Assembly: GCA_035545535.1 (NCBI GenBank) | Contig: DASZYF010000123.1 | Span: 1-44,271 of the forward strand | DNA from: DASZYF01 sp035545535 | GTDB lineage: Bacteria; Actinomycetota; Actinomycetes; Mycobacteriales; CAJCIY01 | Length of the DNA stretch: 44,271 bases | Reading direction: 5' to 3' | Shown: positions 1-7,764 of the stretch, piece by piece | Numbering within the stretch: the first letter of the stretch is position 1 | Layout of the letters: every line of letters starts with the position of its first letter | Made by a program: the position numbers and the translations under genes | Notes under the pieces: generated by a model | Told to the model about the DNA's origin: nothing | Databases searched by the model: none | The model's input: the letters and a program-made list of their open reading frames with translations, nothing else

Positions 1-153
1 GAGACCCCCCACGCTCGCTGCGCGCGGCGACCTCCCGCCGCCGGCGACGAGGAGACCCCCCACCCTCGCTGCGCGCGGTGTTCTTCCGTCGCCAGCGGCG
101 AGGGGACGCCGCGCGCGCGGCGTCAGCGGCGATCTTCCGCCGCGGGCGACGAG
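1..153. repeat. 51-bp tandem repeat, three units
   Basis: Three head-to-tail units of 51 bp: 1–51, 52–102 and 103–153. Units 1 and 2 both open with gagacccccca and share ctcgctgcgcgcgg. Unit 3 is diverged at its start but keeps the closing part, where all three end in a variant of cttccgccg..ggcgacgag. The repeat lies downstream of tatD (minus strand) and outside any gene I can support. 51 is a multiple of three, so a coding origin further left is possible. Bases 154–198 add nothing I recognise beyond a CCCCG/CGGGG inverted pair. Confidence 0.75.
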
Positions 154-198
154 CCCCGGCACCGCGCTCGTCGCCGGCCGAGATCGGGGCGGAGGCAC

Positions 199-1077
199 CT
201 AGAAGTCGCCGAAGACGCGGGTCGTGGTGGCATCGACGGCGCGGGCGAGGTCGTCGACGTGCTCGCCCCGCGCCTCGGCGAGTGCCCGGAGGGTGAGCGG
301 GATGAGGTAGGGCGCGTTCGGCCGGCCGCGGAACGGCATGGGCGTGAGGAACGGCGCGTCGGTCTCGACGAGGATCAGCTCACGCGGCAGGGCCGCCACC
401 GCGTCGCGCAGCGACTGGGCGTTCTTGAACGTGCTGTTGCCCGCGAACGAGCAGACCCAGCCCCGCTGCGCGCAGGCGCGGGCGAACTCGGCGTCGCCGC
501 TGAACGCGTGGATCACCACGGTCTCGGGCGCCGTCGCCGCGTCCAGCACCCGCAGGACGTCCGCGTGCGCGTCCCGGTCGTGCACGACGAGCGGCTTGCC
601 GTGGCGCTTCGCGATCTCGGCGTGGGCCCGCAGGCTCGCCTCCTGCAGCAGCCAGCCGGCCTCGTCCTCGGTGCGGAAGTGGTCCAGCCCCGTCTCGCCG
701 ACGGCCCGCACGGACTCGTGCGACGCCAGGTCGTCCAGCGCCGCGAGTGCCGCGTCGGTGGCGACCCCCTTGCCGGCCTCGTTCGGGTGGATGGCGACCG
801 TGGCGGCCAGCCCGCGCCGGCCGGCGGCGGTCCGCGCCGCCCACGCCGAGGTGGGCACGTCGATGCCGATGGTCACGACCCGTGTGACGCCGACGGCCCG
901 CGCGAGCGCGAGCGCCTCGTCGATCTCGGGGTCGTCGACGGCCCGCTCGCCATCACCGCCCATCAGGTCGAGATGGGCGTGCGCGTCCGCGACCGGGACG
1001 GCCAGCGGCTCGGGCAGCGGCGGCGGCTCGCCCTCCCGCTTGTGCCGCGCCCCACCGACCTTCGCGGGCTCGCTCAC
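199..1077 (-). CDS. tatD: TatD family metal-dependent hydrolase
   Basis: TatD/YcfH-type metal-dependent DNase of the amidohydrolase TIM-barrel superfamily, cytoplasmic. Metal ligands are visible in order: HAHLD near the N-terminus (HxH), GETGLDHFR (Glu), VVHDRDAH (His), VIHAFSGD (His) and VETDAPFLTP (Asp). At 292 residues it is slightly longer than typical TatD because of a charged N-terminal lead. I chose the GTG at 1077 because it overlaps the metG stop as GTGA, implying translational coupling; the longer frame to 1197 would run deep into metG. metG-tatD order is conserved in actinobacteria. Exact substrate in this organism is unknown. Confidence 0.9.
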   Translation of the reverse strand: MSEPAKVGGARHKREGEPPPLPEPLAVPVADAHAHLDLMGGDGERAVDDPEIDEALALARAVGVTRVVTIGIDVPTSAWAARTAAGRRGLAATVAIHPNEAGKGVATDAALAALDDLASHESVRAVGETGLDHFRTEDEAGWLLQEASLRAHAEIAKRHGKPLVVHDRDAHADVLRVLDAATAPETVVIHAFSGDAEFARACAQRGWVCSFAGNSTFKNAQSLRDAVAALPRELILVETDAPFLTPMPFRGRPNAPYLIPLTLRALAEARGEHVDDLARAVDATTTRVFGDF

Positions 1078-2882
1078 GTCGCGACTTCCGCCTCGAGGCG
1101 GGCCAGCTCCTCGTCGACGATCGAGGCGTCGAGCTTGGTGAACAGCGGCGTCGGCGGCGCGATGGGCGTGCCCGGGACGAGGGGGACGCGCTCCCACACC
1201 GCCGCGCCCGCCGCGTAGTCACCTGTGAGCACCGGGTAGCCGGGCCCGCCGTCGAGGTCGTCGACCTCGCGCAGCTCCGGCATCGGGCTCCACGGCTTCT
1301 CGTCGCCGAGCAACGCGCGGACCTGGTTGCTCGACGCGGGCAGGAACGGTGTGAGCAGCCCCGCGCAGTCGGCGACGAGCTGCAGCGCGCAGTGCAGCAC
1401 CGTGTCACGGCGCGGGACGTCCTCCTTGAGCTTCCACGGCGCCTGGTCGGACAGGTACTTGTTGGCGTCGGCGACGACGCGCATCGCCTCGCCGATGGCG
1501 GCCTTCTGCTGGTGCTTGTCGAGCAGCGCGCCGACGTTCGCGAAGCCGGCCTCACCCGCGGCGAGCACCGCACGGTCGTCGTCGGTGAGGTCGCCCGGCC
1601 CCGGGATGCTGCCGATGTTCTTCGCGACGAGCGAGAGCGTGCGGTTGACGAGGTTGCCCCAGCCCGCGACGAGCTCGTTGTTGTTGCGCTCGAGGAAGTG
1701 CGACCACGTGAAGTCGGTGTCGCTCGTCTCCGGCCCCGCGACCGACAGGTAGTAGCGCAGAGCGTCGGGCGAGTAGCGCGCGAGGAAGTCGCGCACGTAG
1801 ATGACGACCGAGCGCGAGCTGGAGAACTTGCGACCCTCCATGGTGAGGAACTCGCTGGAGACGACCTCGTGCGGGAGGTCGAGCACGCCGAGCGGGCCGG
1901 GCTCGCCGCCCTTGCTCCCCAAGCCGTCGTAGCCGAGCAGCATCGCCGGCCAGATCTCGGAGTGGAAGACGATGTTGTCCTTGCCCATGAAGTAGTTGGC
2001 GACCCGCTCGTGACCGTCGCCGCCCTGCCAGTACGGGCGCCAGGCGTCGTCGTCGCCGGTGCGCCGGGCCCACTCGATGGACGCCGAGAGGTAGCCGATG
2101 ACCGCGTCGAACCAGACGTAGATCTTCTTGTCGTCGCGGTCGCGCCAGCCGTCGAGCGGGACGGGCACGCCCCAGTCGAGGTCGCGGGTGATCGCCCGCG
2201 GCTTGAGGTCGTCGAGCAGGTTGAGGCTGAACTTCAGGACGTTCGGGCGCCAGATGCCCTCCTGACCCTGCAGCCACGTGCCGAGCGCGTCGGCGAACGC
2301 GGGCAGGTCGAGGAAGTAGTGCTCCTGCTCGACGAACCGGGGCGTCTCACCGTTGATGCGGCTCTTCGGGGTGAGCAGGTCCTGCGGGTCGAGCTGGTTG
2401 CCGCAGTTGTCGCACTGGTCGCCGCGCGCCCCGTCGTAGCCGCAGATCGGGCACGTGCCCTCGATGTAGCGGTCGGGCAGCGTGCGGCCCGTGCTCGGCG
2501 AGATCGCGCCGAGCGTCGTCTGCGGGAAGACGTAGCCGCTGTTGAGCAGCGTCATGAAGATGCCCTGCACGACCGAGTAGTGGTTGCGCGTGGTGGTGCG
2601 GGTGAACAGGTCGTAGGACAGCCCGAGCGCCTGCAGGTCTTCGGCGATGACGCGGTTGTAGCGGTCGGCGAGCTCGCGGGCGGTGACGCCCTCGCGATCG
2701 GCCTGCACCTGGATCGGGGTGCCGTGCTCGTCCGTGCCACTGACCATCAGCACGTTGTGACCGGCCATGCGCTGGTAGCGGGCGTAGACGTCGCTGGGCA
2801 CGCCGAAGCCGGCGACGTGGCCGATGTGGCGCGGGCCGTTCGCGTACGGCCACGCGACCGCGGTGAGGACGTGGCGGGTCAC
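1074..2882 (-). CDS. metG: Methionyl-tRNA synthetase
   Basis: Charges initiator and elongator tRNA-Met with methionine, a class I aminoacyl-tRNA synthetase in the cytoplasm. The signature HIGH motif is in PRHIGHVAGFG near residue 20. A zinc knuckle follows (CPICGYDG..CDNCGNQ). The KMSKS loop is the variant KFSSS in GRKFSSSRSV. The C-terminal anticodon-binding helical domain carries DANKYLSDQAPWKLK. Length 602 fits the family form lacking the C-terminal tRNA-binding (EMAP-like) domain. The start is GTG 2882, seven bases after a TAGGGT box, so the mRNA may be leaderless. tatD overlaps its stop by four bases. Confidence 0.96.
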   Translation of the reverse strand: MTRHVLTAVAWPYANGPRHIGHVAGFGVPSDVYARYQRMAGHNVLMVSGTDEHGTPIQVQADREGVTARELADRYNRVIAEDLQALGLSYDLFTRTTTRNHYSVVQGIFMTLLNSGYVFPQTTLGAISPSTGRTLPDRYIEGTCPICGYDGARGDQCDNCGNQLDPQDLLTPKSRINGETPRFVEQEHYFLDLPAFADALGTWLQGQEGIWRPNVLKFSLNLLDDLKPRAITRDLDWGVPVPLDGWRDRDDKKIYVWFDAVIGYLSASIEWARRTGDDDAWRPYWQGGDGHERVANYFMGKDNIVFHSEIWPAMLLGYDGLGSKGGEPGPLGVLDLPHEVVSSEFLTMEGRKFSSSRSVVIYVRDFLARYSPDALRYYLSVAGPETSDTDFTWSHFLERNNNELVAGWGNLVNRTLSLVAKNIGSIPGPGDLTDDDRAVLAAGEAGFANVGALLDKHQQKAAIGEAMRVVADANKYLSDQAPWKLKEDVPRRDTVLHCALQLVADCAGLLTPFLPASSNQVRALLGDEKPWSPMPELREVDDLDGGPGYPVLTGDYAAGAAVWERVPLVPGTPIAPPTPLFTKLDASIVDEELARLEAEVAT

Positions 2883-2894
2883 ACCGCAACCCTA
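2882..2894 (-). promoter_or_regulatory. Candidate leaderless promoter of metG
   Basis: On the minus strand TAGGGT (2894 to 2889) matches the actinobacterial TAnnnT -10 pattern. Counting seven bases on from its last T places +1 at 2882, the GTG of metG. No good Shine-Dalgarno sequence fits between. No clear -35 seen. Confidence 0.45.
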
Positions 2895-2933
2895 CGGAGC
2901 GCGCCCCAGGGCATTGCGGTCATCGGCCGTGGC

Positions 2934-3803
2934 TCAGCGCCGGGTGGCCGCGGCGTACACCGTGCGGCGCGCGACGCCGGTGGTCGCGGCCACCGCGTCG
3001 ACCGCGTCGCGGCGGCTCTCGCCGGCCGCGACCCGCGCGGCGACGAGGGCTGCGAGCGCGTCGTCGTCGAGGTCCGGCTCGGTGCCGGTGGCACCGCCGA
3101 TCACGAGCGTGATCTCGCCCTTCATCTCCTTCGTCGCGGACCAGGCGGCCAGCTCGCCGAGCGGCCGGCGCACCACCTCTTCCCACGTCTTGGACAGCTC
3201 CCGGGCCACGACCGCCGGGCGGTCGGCGCCGAACGCGGCGGCGAGGTCGGAGAGCGCCGCCGGCAGCCGGTGCGGCGCTTCGAGCAGCACCAGGGTGCGG
3301 GGCTCGGCCGCGAGGGCCGCCAGCCGGGTGCGCCGCTCGCCCGCCTTGCGCGGCAGGAAGCCTTCGAAGACCCACCGGTCGGTGGGCAGTCCGGAGACGG
3401 CGAGCGCGGTGGTGACGGCGCTCGGGCCGGGGACGACACCGACCGCGATGCCGGCCGCCGCGGCCGCGGCCACGAGGCGGTAGCCGGGGTCGCTCACCGC
3501 CGGCATCCCCGCGTCGGTGACCAGCGCGACGACGGTCCCGGCCTGCATCCGGGCGACGAGCTCGGCGGTGCGGGTCGTCTCGTTGTGCTCGTGGTAGCTG
3601 ACGACGGGTGGGAGCTGCTCGATCCCGAGGGCCGCGGCGAGGCGGCGCAGCCGCCGGGTGTCCTCGGCGGCGATCAGGCCGGCGTCGGTGATCGCCGCGG
3701 CGAGGCGCGGCGACGCGTCGCGGGCATCACCGATCGGCGCCCCGCACACGACGAGCCGACCGGCGTCCGACTGGCCCGCTCGTGAGCTCCCGGCGCCGAC
3801 CAC
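2934..3803 (-). CDS. rsmI: 16S rRNA (cytidine1402-2'-O)-methyltransferase RsmI
   Basis: SAM-dependent tetrapyrrole-methylase fold enzyme that 2'-O-methylates C1402 in the 30S decoding centre. Family hallmarks are all present: GRLVVCGAPIGD near the N-terminus (usual form TPIGN), AEDTRRLRRL, SYHEHNE, VALVTDAGMPAVSDPGYRLV, GPSAVTTALAVSGL and WVFEGFLPRK. The C-terminal KEMKGEITLVI is also typical. Length 289 is normal. GTG 3803 has GGAAGG eight to nine bases upstream. It is divergent from the mannosyltransferase, as in mycobacteria (Rv1003 beside Rv1002c). The GAPIGD in place of GTPIGN is a mild family variation. Confidence 0.95.
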   Translation of the reverse strand: MVGAGSSRAGQSDAGRLVVCGAPIGDARDASPRLAAAITDAGLIAAEDTRRLRRLAAALGIEQLPPVVSYHEHNETTRTAELVARMQAGTVVALVTDAGMPAVSDPGYRLVAAAAAAGIAVGVVPGPSAVTTALAVSGLPTDRWVFEGFLPRKAGERRTRLAALAAEPRTLVLLEAPHRLPAALSDLAAAFGADRPAVVARELSKTWEEVVRRPLGELAAWSATKEMKGEITLVIGGATGTEPDLDDDALAALVAARVAAGESRRDAVDAVAATTGVARRTVYAAATRR

Positions 3804-3840
3804 GGGCTCATCCTTCCGCGGTTGCGCCGCTCCTCTGACC

Positions 3841-3853
3841 TAGTGTTCGTCTC
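3841..3853 (+). promoter_or_regulatory. Candidate leaderless promoter of pmt
   Basis: TAGTGT at 3841–3846 fits TAnnnT. Seven bases later is 3853, one base before the GTG at 3854. No ribosome binding site precedes the GTG, consistent with a leaderless transcript. Confidence 0.4.
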
Positions 3854-5557
3854 GTGTCGGCCGGGACGCTCGCTCCTCCCGCGGCGGTGGTGCCGTCCGC
3901 GCGCCGCGGCGAGCGGTTGCGCATGCGCCTGGGGTTGCGCCGGCTGCCGCTGTCGGAGCGGGTCATGTCGTGGCTCGGGCCGATCGCGCTAGGGCTGATC
4001 GCGCTGGGCATGCGTCTGCACCGCATCACCAACCCGCGCTGCCTGATGTTCGACGAGACATACTACCCCAGCGACGCGAAGTCCCTGTACGACCACGGCG
4101 TCGAGGGGATGTTCAGCGCGAACGTCCTCACCTGCGAGGGCAAGCCGAGCACCAACAACAGCTACCTCTACCCGGCGCACCCGCCGCTCGGGAAGTGGGT
4201 CCTCGGCATCGGCGAGCAGATCTGGGGCTTCAACCCGCTCGGCTGGCGCTTCATGAGCGCGGTGCTGGGCAGCCTGTGCGTCGTCCTCGTCGCGCGCATC
4301 GGCCGCCGGCTGACCGGTTCGACGATGCTCGGCTGCCTCGCCGGCCTGCTGGTCGCCCTCGACGGGCTCGAGTTCGTGCTGTCCCGCACGGGGATCCTCG
4401 ACATCTTCGTGCTGTTCTGGCTGCTCTGCGCCCTCGCGTGCCTGCTGGCCGACCGCGAGCAGGGGCGCGCGCGGCTCGCGGCGGCGATGGATGCCGGCGG
4501 CTCCGCGGCCTGGCCCGGACCCAAGACCGGCGTCCGGTGGTGGCGCGTCGCGACCGGCGCCTGCCTCGGCGCGCTGGTGTCGACGAAGTGGTCCGGCTTG
4601 CCGTTCCTCGTGCTGTTCGCCGCGCTCGCGATCGCGTGGGACGCCGGCGCGCGCCGGGTCGCCGGGGTCCGCGCGCCGGTGCGTGCCGCGCTGTGGCGGG
4701 ACGGCAAGCAGGCCGTCGCGGTGTTCGCCCTGATCCCGATCGCGATCTACACCGCGTCGTTCACGGGCTACTTCGCCACGCACAGCGGCTGGGACCGGGG
4801 CTACCACACGCAGGCCGTGACGACCGACACCCCGAAGAAGGTCGGGACCAACAACGGCCCCGGGATCATCGCGACCGCCCGTGCGTGGTGGCACTACCAC
4901 TACGACGTCCTCTGCTTCCACGAGAACCTCGAGAACGACCACCACACGGACACGTGCACGAAGGGCTACGACGCGGTCAGCCACCACCCGTACGAGAGCA
5001 AGCCGTTCGGTTGGCTGGTGCTCGCCCGGCCCGTGCTGTTCGCGTACGACGGCATCAAGGACGGCGAGCGCACCGCAGATGCCGGTCCCGACGCGGGCCA
5101 GGTGTGCCACGCGCACGGCGACAGCAACGGCTGCTCGCGCACCGTCCTCGCGGTCGGCACGCCCGCCCTGTGGTGGATCGGCCTGGCCGCGCTGCTCGTG
5201 ACCGGAGGCATCTTCGTCGCCCGAAGGGACTGGCGGGCAGGACTTCTCGGGATGATGTTCCTGGCCGCGTTCACGCCCTGGCTGCTCAACACCGAACGCG
5301 TGATGTTCCTGTTCTACGCGCTGCCCATCGTGCCCATCTACGCGCTGTCGATCGCGCTCGTCGGTTCCTACGCCCTCGGTGGACCGCGCGCGTCGCCGAC
5401 GCGTCGCACCGTCGCGGCGTGCGCCCTGGCGCTCGTCGCGCTGCTCGTGCTCATCAACTTCGCCTGGCTCCGCCCGGTGCTGGCCGGCGATGTCATCCCG
5501 TACCACGAGTGGTCGGATCGCGTGATCGGCACCTGGGGCTTCCCCGGCTGGCTGTGA
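3854..5557 (+). CDS. pmt: Dolichyl-phosphate-mannose-type protein O-mannosyltransferase (GT39)
   Basis: Integral membrane glycosyltransferase that moves mannose from polyprenyl-phosphate-mannose to Ser/Thr of proteins exported through Sec. The first periplasmic loop has the catalytic acidic pair in FDETYYPSDAKSL, and HPPLGKW follows, both PMT hallmarks. Many hydrophobic spans follow (for example near residues 36–53, 127–150 and 430–510), and the C-terminus ends in the usual Trp-rich tail (WGFPGWL). Length 567 is close to Rv1002c. It is divergent from rsmI with a 50-base gap, a conserved actinobacterial pairing. Its stop overlaps the next gene's ATG by one base (TGATG). Confidence 0.92.
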   Translation: MSAGTLAPPAAVVPSARRGERLRMRLGLRRLPLSERVMSWLGPIALGLIALGMRLHRITNPRCLMFDETYYPSDAKSLYDHGVEGMFSANVLTCEGKPSTNNSYLYPAHPPLGKWVLGIGEQIWGFNPLGWRFMSAVLGSLCVVLVARIGRRLTGSTMLGCLAGLLVALDGLEFVLSRTGILDIFVLFWLLCALACLLADREQGRARLAAAMDAGGSAAWPGPKTGVRWWRVATGACLGALVSTKWSGLPFLVLFAALAIAWDAGARRVAGVRAPVRAALWRDGKQAVAVFALIPIAIYTASFTGYFATHSGWDRGYHTQAVTTDTPKKVGTNNGPGIIATARAWWHYHYDVLCFHENLENDHHTDTCTKGYDAVSHHPYESKPFGWLVLARPVLFAYDGIKDGERTADAGPDAGQVCHAHGDSNGCSRTVLAVGTPALWWIGLAALLVTGGIFVARRDWRAGLLGMMFLAAFTPWLLNTERVMFLFYALPIVPIYALSIALVGSYALGGPRASPTRRTVAACALALVALLVLINFAWLRPVLAGDVIPYHEWSDRVIGTWGFPGWL

Positions 5558-6582
5558 TGCTGCCCGTCTGGGATGAGCTGAGCACCGCTCCGCCGGTGCT
5601 GAGCGGTCCGCCGAAGCGCGTCGACGTGCTCGTCGTCGGCGCCGGCGTCGTAGGCCTCGCGACCGCCTACGCCTGCCGGCGGCGCGGTCTCTCGGTCGCG
5701 GTCGCGGAGCGGGCCGATCGCATCGCGCCGGCGTCGTCGGGGCGCGCGGGCGGCTTGCTCGTCCCGCGGCTGCTCGCGCTCGAGCACCCCGAGGTCGCCG
5801 ACCTCGCCGCGCAGAGCTGCGCGCTGTGGCGGGCGTGGGACGACGAGCTCGGGCACACGCCGGGCGTGCGCCGCATGGACTGGATGGCGATGCTGCCGTT
5901 CGCTCCCCCTGAGGGCTCCGCGCCGCCGCCCGGGATGCAGGTCCTCGACGCCGACGCCGCCCGCACCGTCGAGCCCGCGCTCGGTGACGTGCTGGGGGTG
6001 CTCCGCATCGAGGACCAGGGCCAGGTGGACCCGCTGGCGGCCTGCCGGGCGCTCGCATCCGCGGTCGACGTGCACCTCGGCGTCGACGTGCGGCCGGACG
6101 CTGTGCACGCCGGCGTGACCGTGTGGTGCACCGGGCTCGCACCGATGCCGGTGGAGCAGTCCTGGGTGAAGGGGCACCTGCTGGCGACCGCGCCGGTGCC
6201 TTTCCGCCTGTCCCACGGGCTGTCCGCGCCGGACGCGCTCGTCGTGCAGCTCGCCGACGGGCGGCTGGTGTGCGGCGGCACGTTGGACGACGGCGACGAC
6301 ACGACGGTCGACGACACGGTCGTCGCCCGCATCCGGGACGCGGTCGGGACGGTCCTGCCGCAGTCGCGCGACGTGCCGACCACGCACGCCTGGGCCTGCC
6401 TGCGGCCGCGCGGTGCGAGCGACCTGCCCGTGGTGCACCGCATCGACGAGTGGACGTTCGCCACGTGGGGCCACTTCCGCAACGGCATCACGTTCGCGCC
6501 CGCGATCGGCAGCGCGATCGCGAGCTGGATCGCGACCGGGGAGCAGCCGGCGCTGATCGCCCCGTTCGCGCACCCTTCCTAG
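5557..6582 (+). CDS. FAD-dependent DAO-family oxidoreductase
   Basis: FAD enzyme of the D-amino-acid oxidase / glycine oxidase / sarcosine oxidase superfamily. An N-terminal Rossmann motif GAGVVGLATAYACRR (about residues 29–43) is followed by SSGRAGGLLVPRL, the usual second FAD contact. The C-terminal WGHFRNGITFAPAIG matches the glycine oxidase-like GHYRNGI..AP segment and supports an amine or amino-acid substrate. Length 341 is typical. ATG 5557 overlaps the pmt stop by one base, so it is probably co-transcribed with pmt. It ends convergently with the YHYH lipoprotein. I do not see thiG/thiS nearby, so calling it ThiO would overreach. Confidence 0.8.
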   Translation: MLPVWDELSTAPPVLSGPPKRVDVLVVGAGVVGLATAYACRRRGLSVAVAERADRIAPASSGRAGGLLVPRLLALEHPEVADLAAQSCALWRAWDDELGHTPGVRRMDWMAMLPFAPPEGSAPPPGMQVLDADAARTVEPALGDVLGVLRIEDQGQVDPLAACRALASAVDVHLGVDVRPDAVHAGVTVWCTGLAPMPVEQSWVKGHLLATAPVPFRLSHGLSAPDALVVQLADGRLVCGGTLDDGDDTTVDDTVVARIRDAVGTVLPQSRDVPTTHAWACLRPRGASDLPVVHRIDEWTFATWGHFRNGITFAPAIGSAIASWIATGEQPALIAPFAHPS

Positions 6583-6627
6583 CCCGACGAAGCCGTCGCA
6601 CCGTCCCCGCCGCTCGCTACGGCTAGG
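6578..6627. terminator. Convergent-gene inverted repeat, possible bidirectional terminator
   Basis: CCTAGCC (6578–6584) pairs perfectly with GGCTAGG (6621–6627), and each arm contains one gene's TAG stop. Inside sits CGACG-AAGC-CGTCG (6585–6598). There is no T-run on either side, so factor-independent termination is uncertain. Confidence 0.35.
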
Positions 6628-7666
6628 CGGGTGGTCCGCCGCGCATCCCGGGCGGCGCGGTCGCAGCGCCGCGGAAGCAGCTCGCCGAGTACGGGAAGTC
6701 CTGCGTCATCACGTAGTGGTAGGTCGTGACGCTCTTCCCGTTCACCGTCACGGTGCTCGTGATGCCGTGGCACACGTCGAGGTCGCGCGTGGTCAGCACG
6801 TTGCCCTTCGACACCTGAGGACCGGTGATCGGGAAGCCGTCGAGCGCGTAACCGATGACGGTGTGCACGCTGACGGTGTGGATGCAGCTCGAGAGCGTGT
6901 GGTAGTGGTACTCGCCCTCGACCTGCGGGTGGCCGCTGCAGCTGTCCTGCACCTCCCACGCCCCGGCGTCTCGCGCGCCGGCGTCGAAGGCGTTGAACAG
7001 CGCGACGCCGGTGAGCATCACTCCGACCTCGCCGCCCATGCAGGACGGAGCGCCGTAGCGCGGTGACGACGGCAACCGGTACGTGAGCGTCTGACCCTTG
7101 ATGGTGTTGGGGTTGCGGTCGTAGCGGTAGGCGGGGTCGCTGCTCGCGATGGGGAAGACGCCGGTCGGGTGCTTCGGCAGGTCGTTCGTCACGATCGTGC
7201 GCACGCCGCCGCTGACGCGCATCGAGAAGTCGGCGTTCCACAGCACGTGTCCCTGCACGTGCAGCTTCTTCTTCACGTCGTAGGTCTTGCCGTCGCTCGA
7301 GAACCAGGAGCCGCGGGTGTCGGCACCGCCCCGGTCGTTGCCGAGGTTCTGCGCATACCCGGCGCAGGCGTAGATGTAGCCCTTCTTCGCACCGGCGGTC
7401 GAGTACTTGCCGTCGCCGACCGGGAGGATGCCGTTGGCGTAGCGGTTGCCGTACCGCTTGTTCGGGTCGAGCGTGAGTCCCTGCGCGCGGGCGGTGTCCG
7501 CGGCGGTCACGACGTTCGCCGGCTGTGGGGCGCTCGCTCCGGAGGCCCTCGGCGTCGGTGCCGACTGCCCGCACGCGGCGGCGACGCCGAGGGTCGCGCA
7601 CCAGAGCGTGAGCGCCGTGCGCTGCTGCCGTCGGGCCCGGGCTGCCTGTGGGGCTGATGTGCTCAT
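6623..7666 (-). CDS. YHYH-domain secreted lipoprotein
   Basis: Predicted exported lipoprotein. The N-terminus is basic (ARARRQQR), then hydrophobic, ending at a lipobox with Cys in GVAAACGQS. The mature protein carries the YHYH family signature: EYHYHTLSSC, then a C-terminal TTYHYVMTQDFPYSASCFRG. It also has Cys pairs (YACAGY, PSCMGG, QDSCSG, DVCHG) that could form disulfides outside the membrane. I chose ATG 7666 because it sits just before the signal peptide; the frame extends upstream to 7720 without gain. YHYH proteins are common secreted proteins of poorly known function, so no reaction is assigned. It is transcribed alone, downstream of the NRPS on the same strand with a 94-base gap. 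Confidence 0.8.
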   Translation of the reverse strand: MSTSAPQAARARRQQRTALTLWCATLGVAAACGQSAPTPRASGASAPQPANVVTAADTARAQGLTLDPNKRYGNRYANGILPVGDGKYSTAGAKKGYIYACAGYAQNLGNDRGGADTRGSWFSSDGKTYDVKKKLHVQGHVLWNADFSMRVSGGVRTIVTNDLPKHPTGVFPIASSDPAYRYDRNPNTIKGQTLTYRLPSSPRYGAPSCMGGEVGVMLTGVALFNAFDAGARDAGAWEVQDSCSGHPQVEGEYHYHTLSSCIHTVSVHTVIGYALDGFPITGPQVSKGNVLTTRDLDVCHGITSTVTVNGKSVTTYHYVMTQDFPYSASCFRGAATAPPGMRGGPPA

Positions 7667-7737
7667 GCCCGCACATCGCTGTGGATGAGCCCGCCGGTAA
7701 CGTCCGACGTTGCGCCACACGGGTGGACGCGCGGGCG

Positions 7738-7764
7738 CTGAGCGCGTTCGTGCGGGACGCTCAG
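7738..7764 (-). terminator. Hairpin at the end of the NRPS gene
   Basis: CTGAGCG (7738–7744) pairs with CGCTCAG (7758–7764) around a 13-base loop. The NRPS stop codon lies in one arm. No T-tract follows, so this is a weak terminator candidate. Confidence 0.3.

Noticed and set aside
1392..3785. Long plus-strand frame across metG and rsmI
   Set aside because: Mirror frame of two clear minus-strand genes in GC-rich DNA; repetitive Arg/Val/Asp composition and no family motifs.
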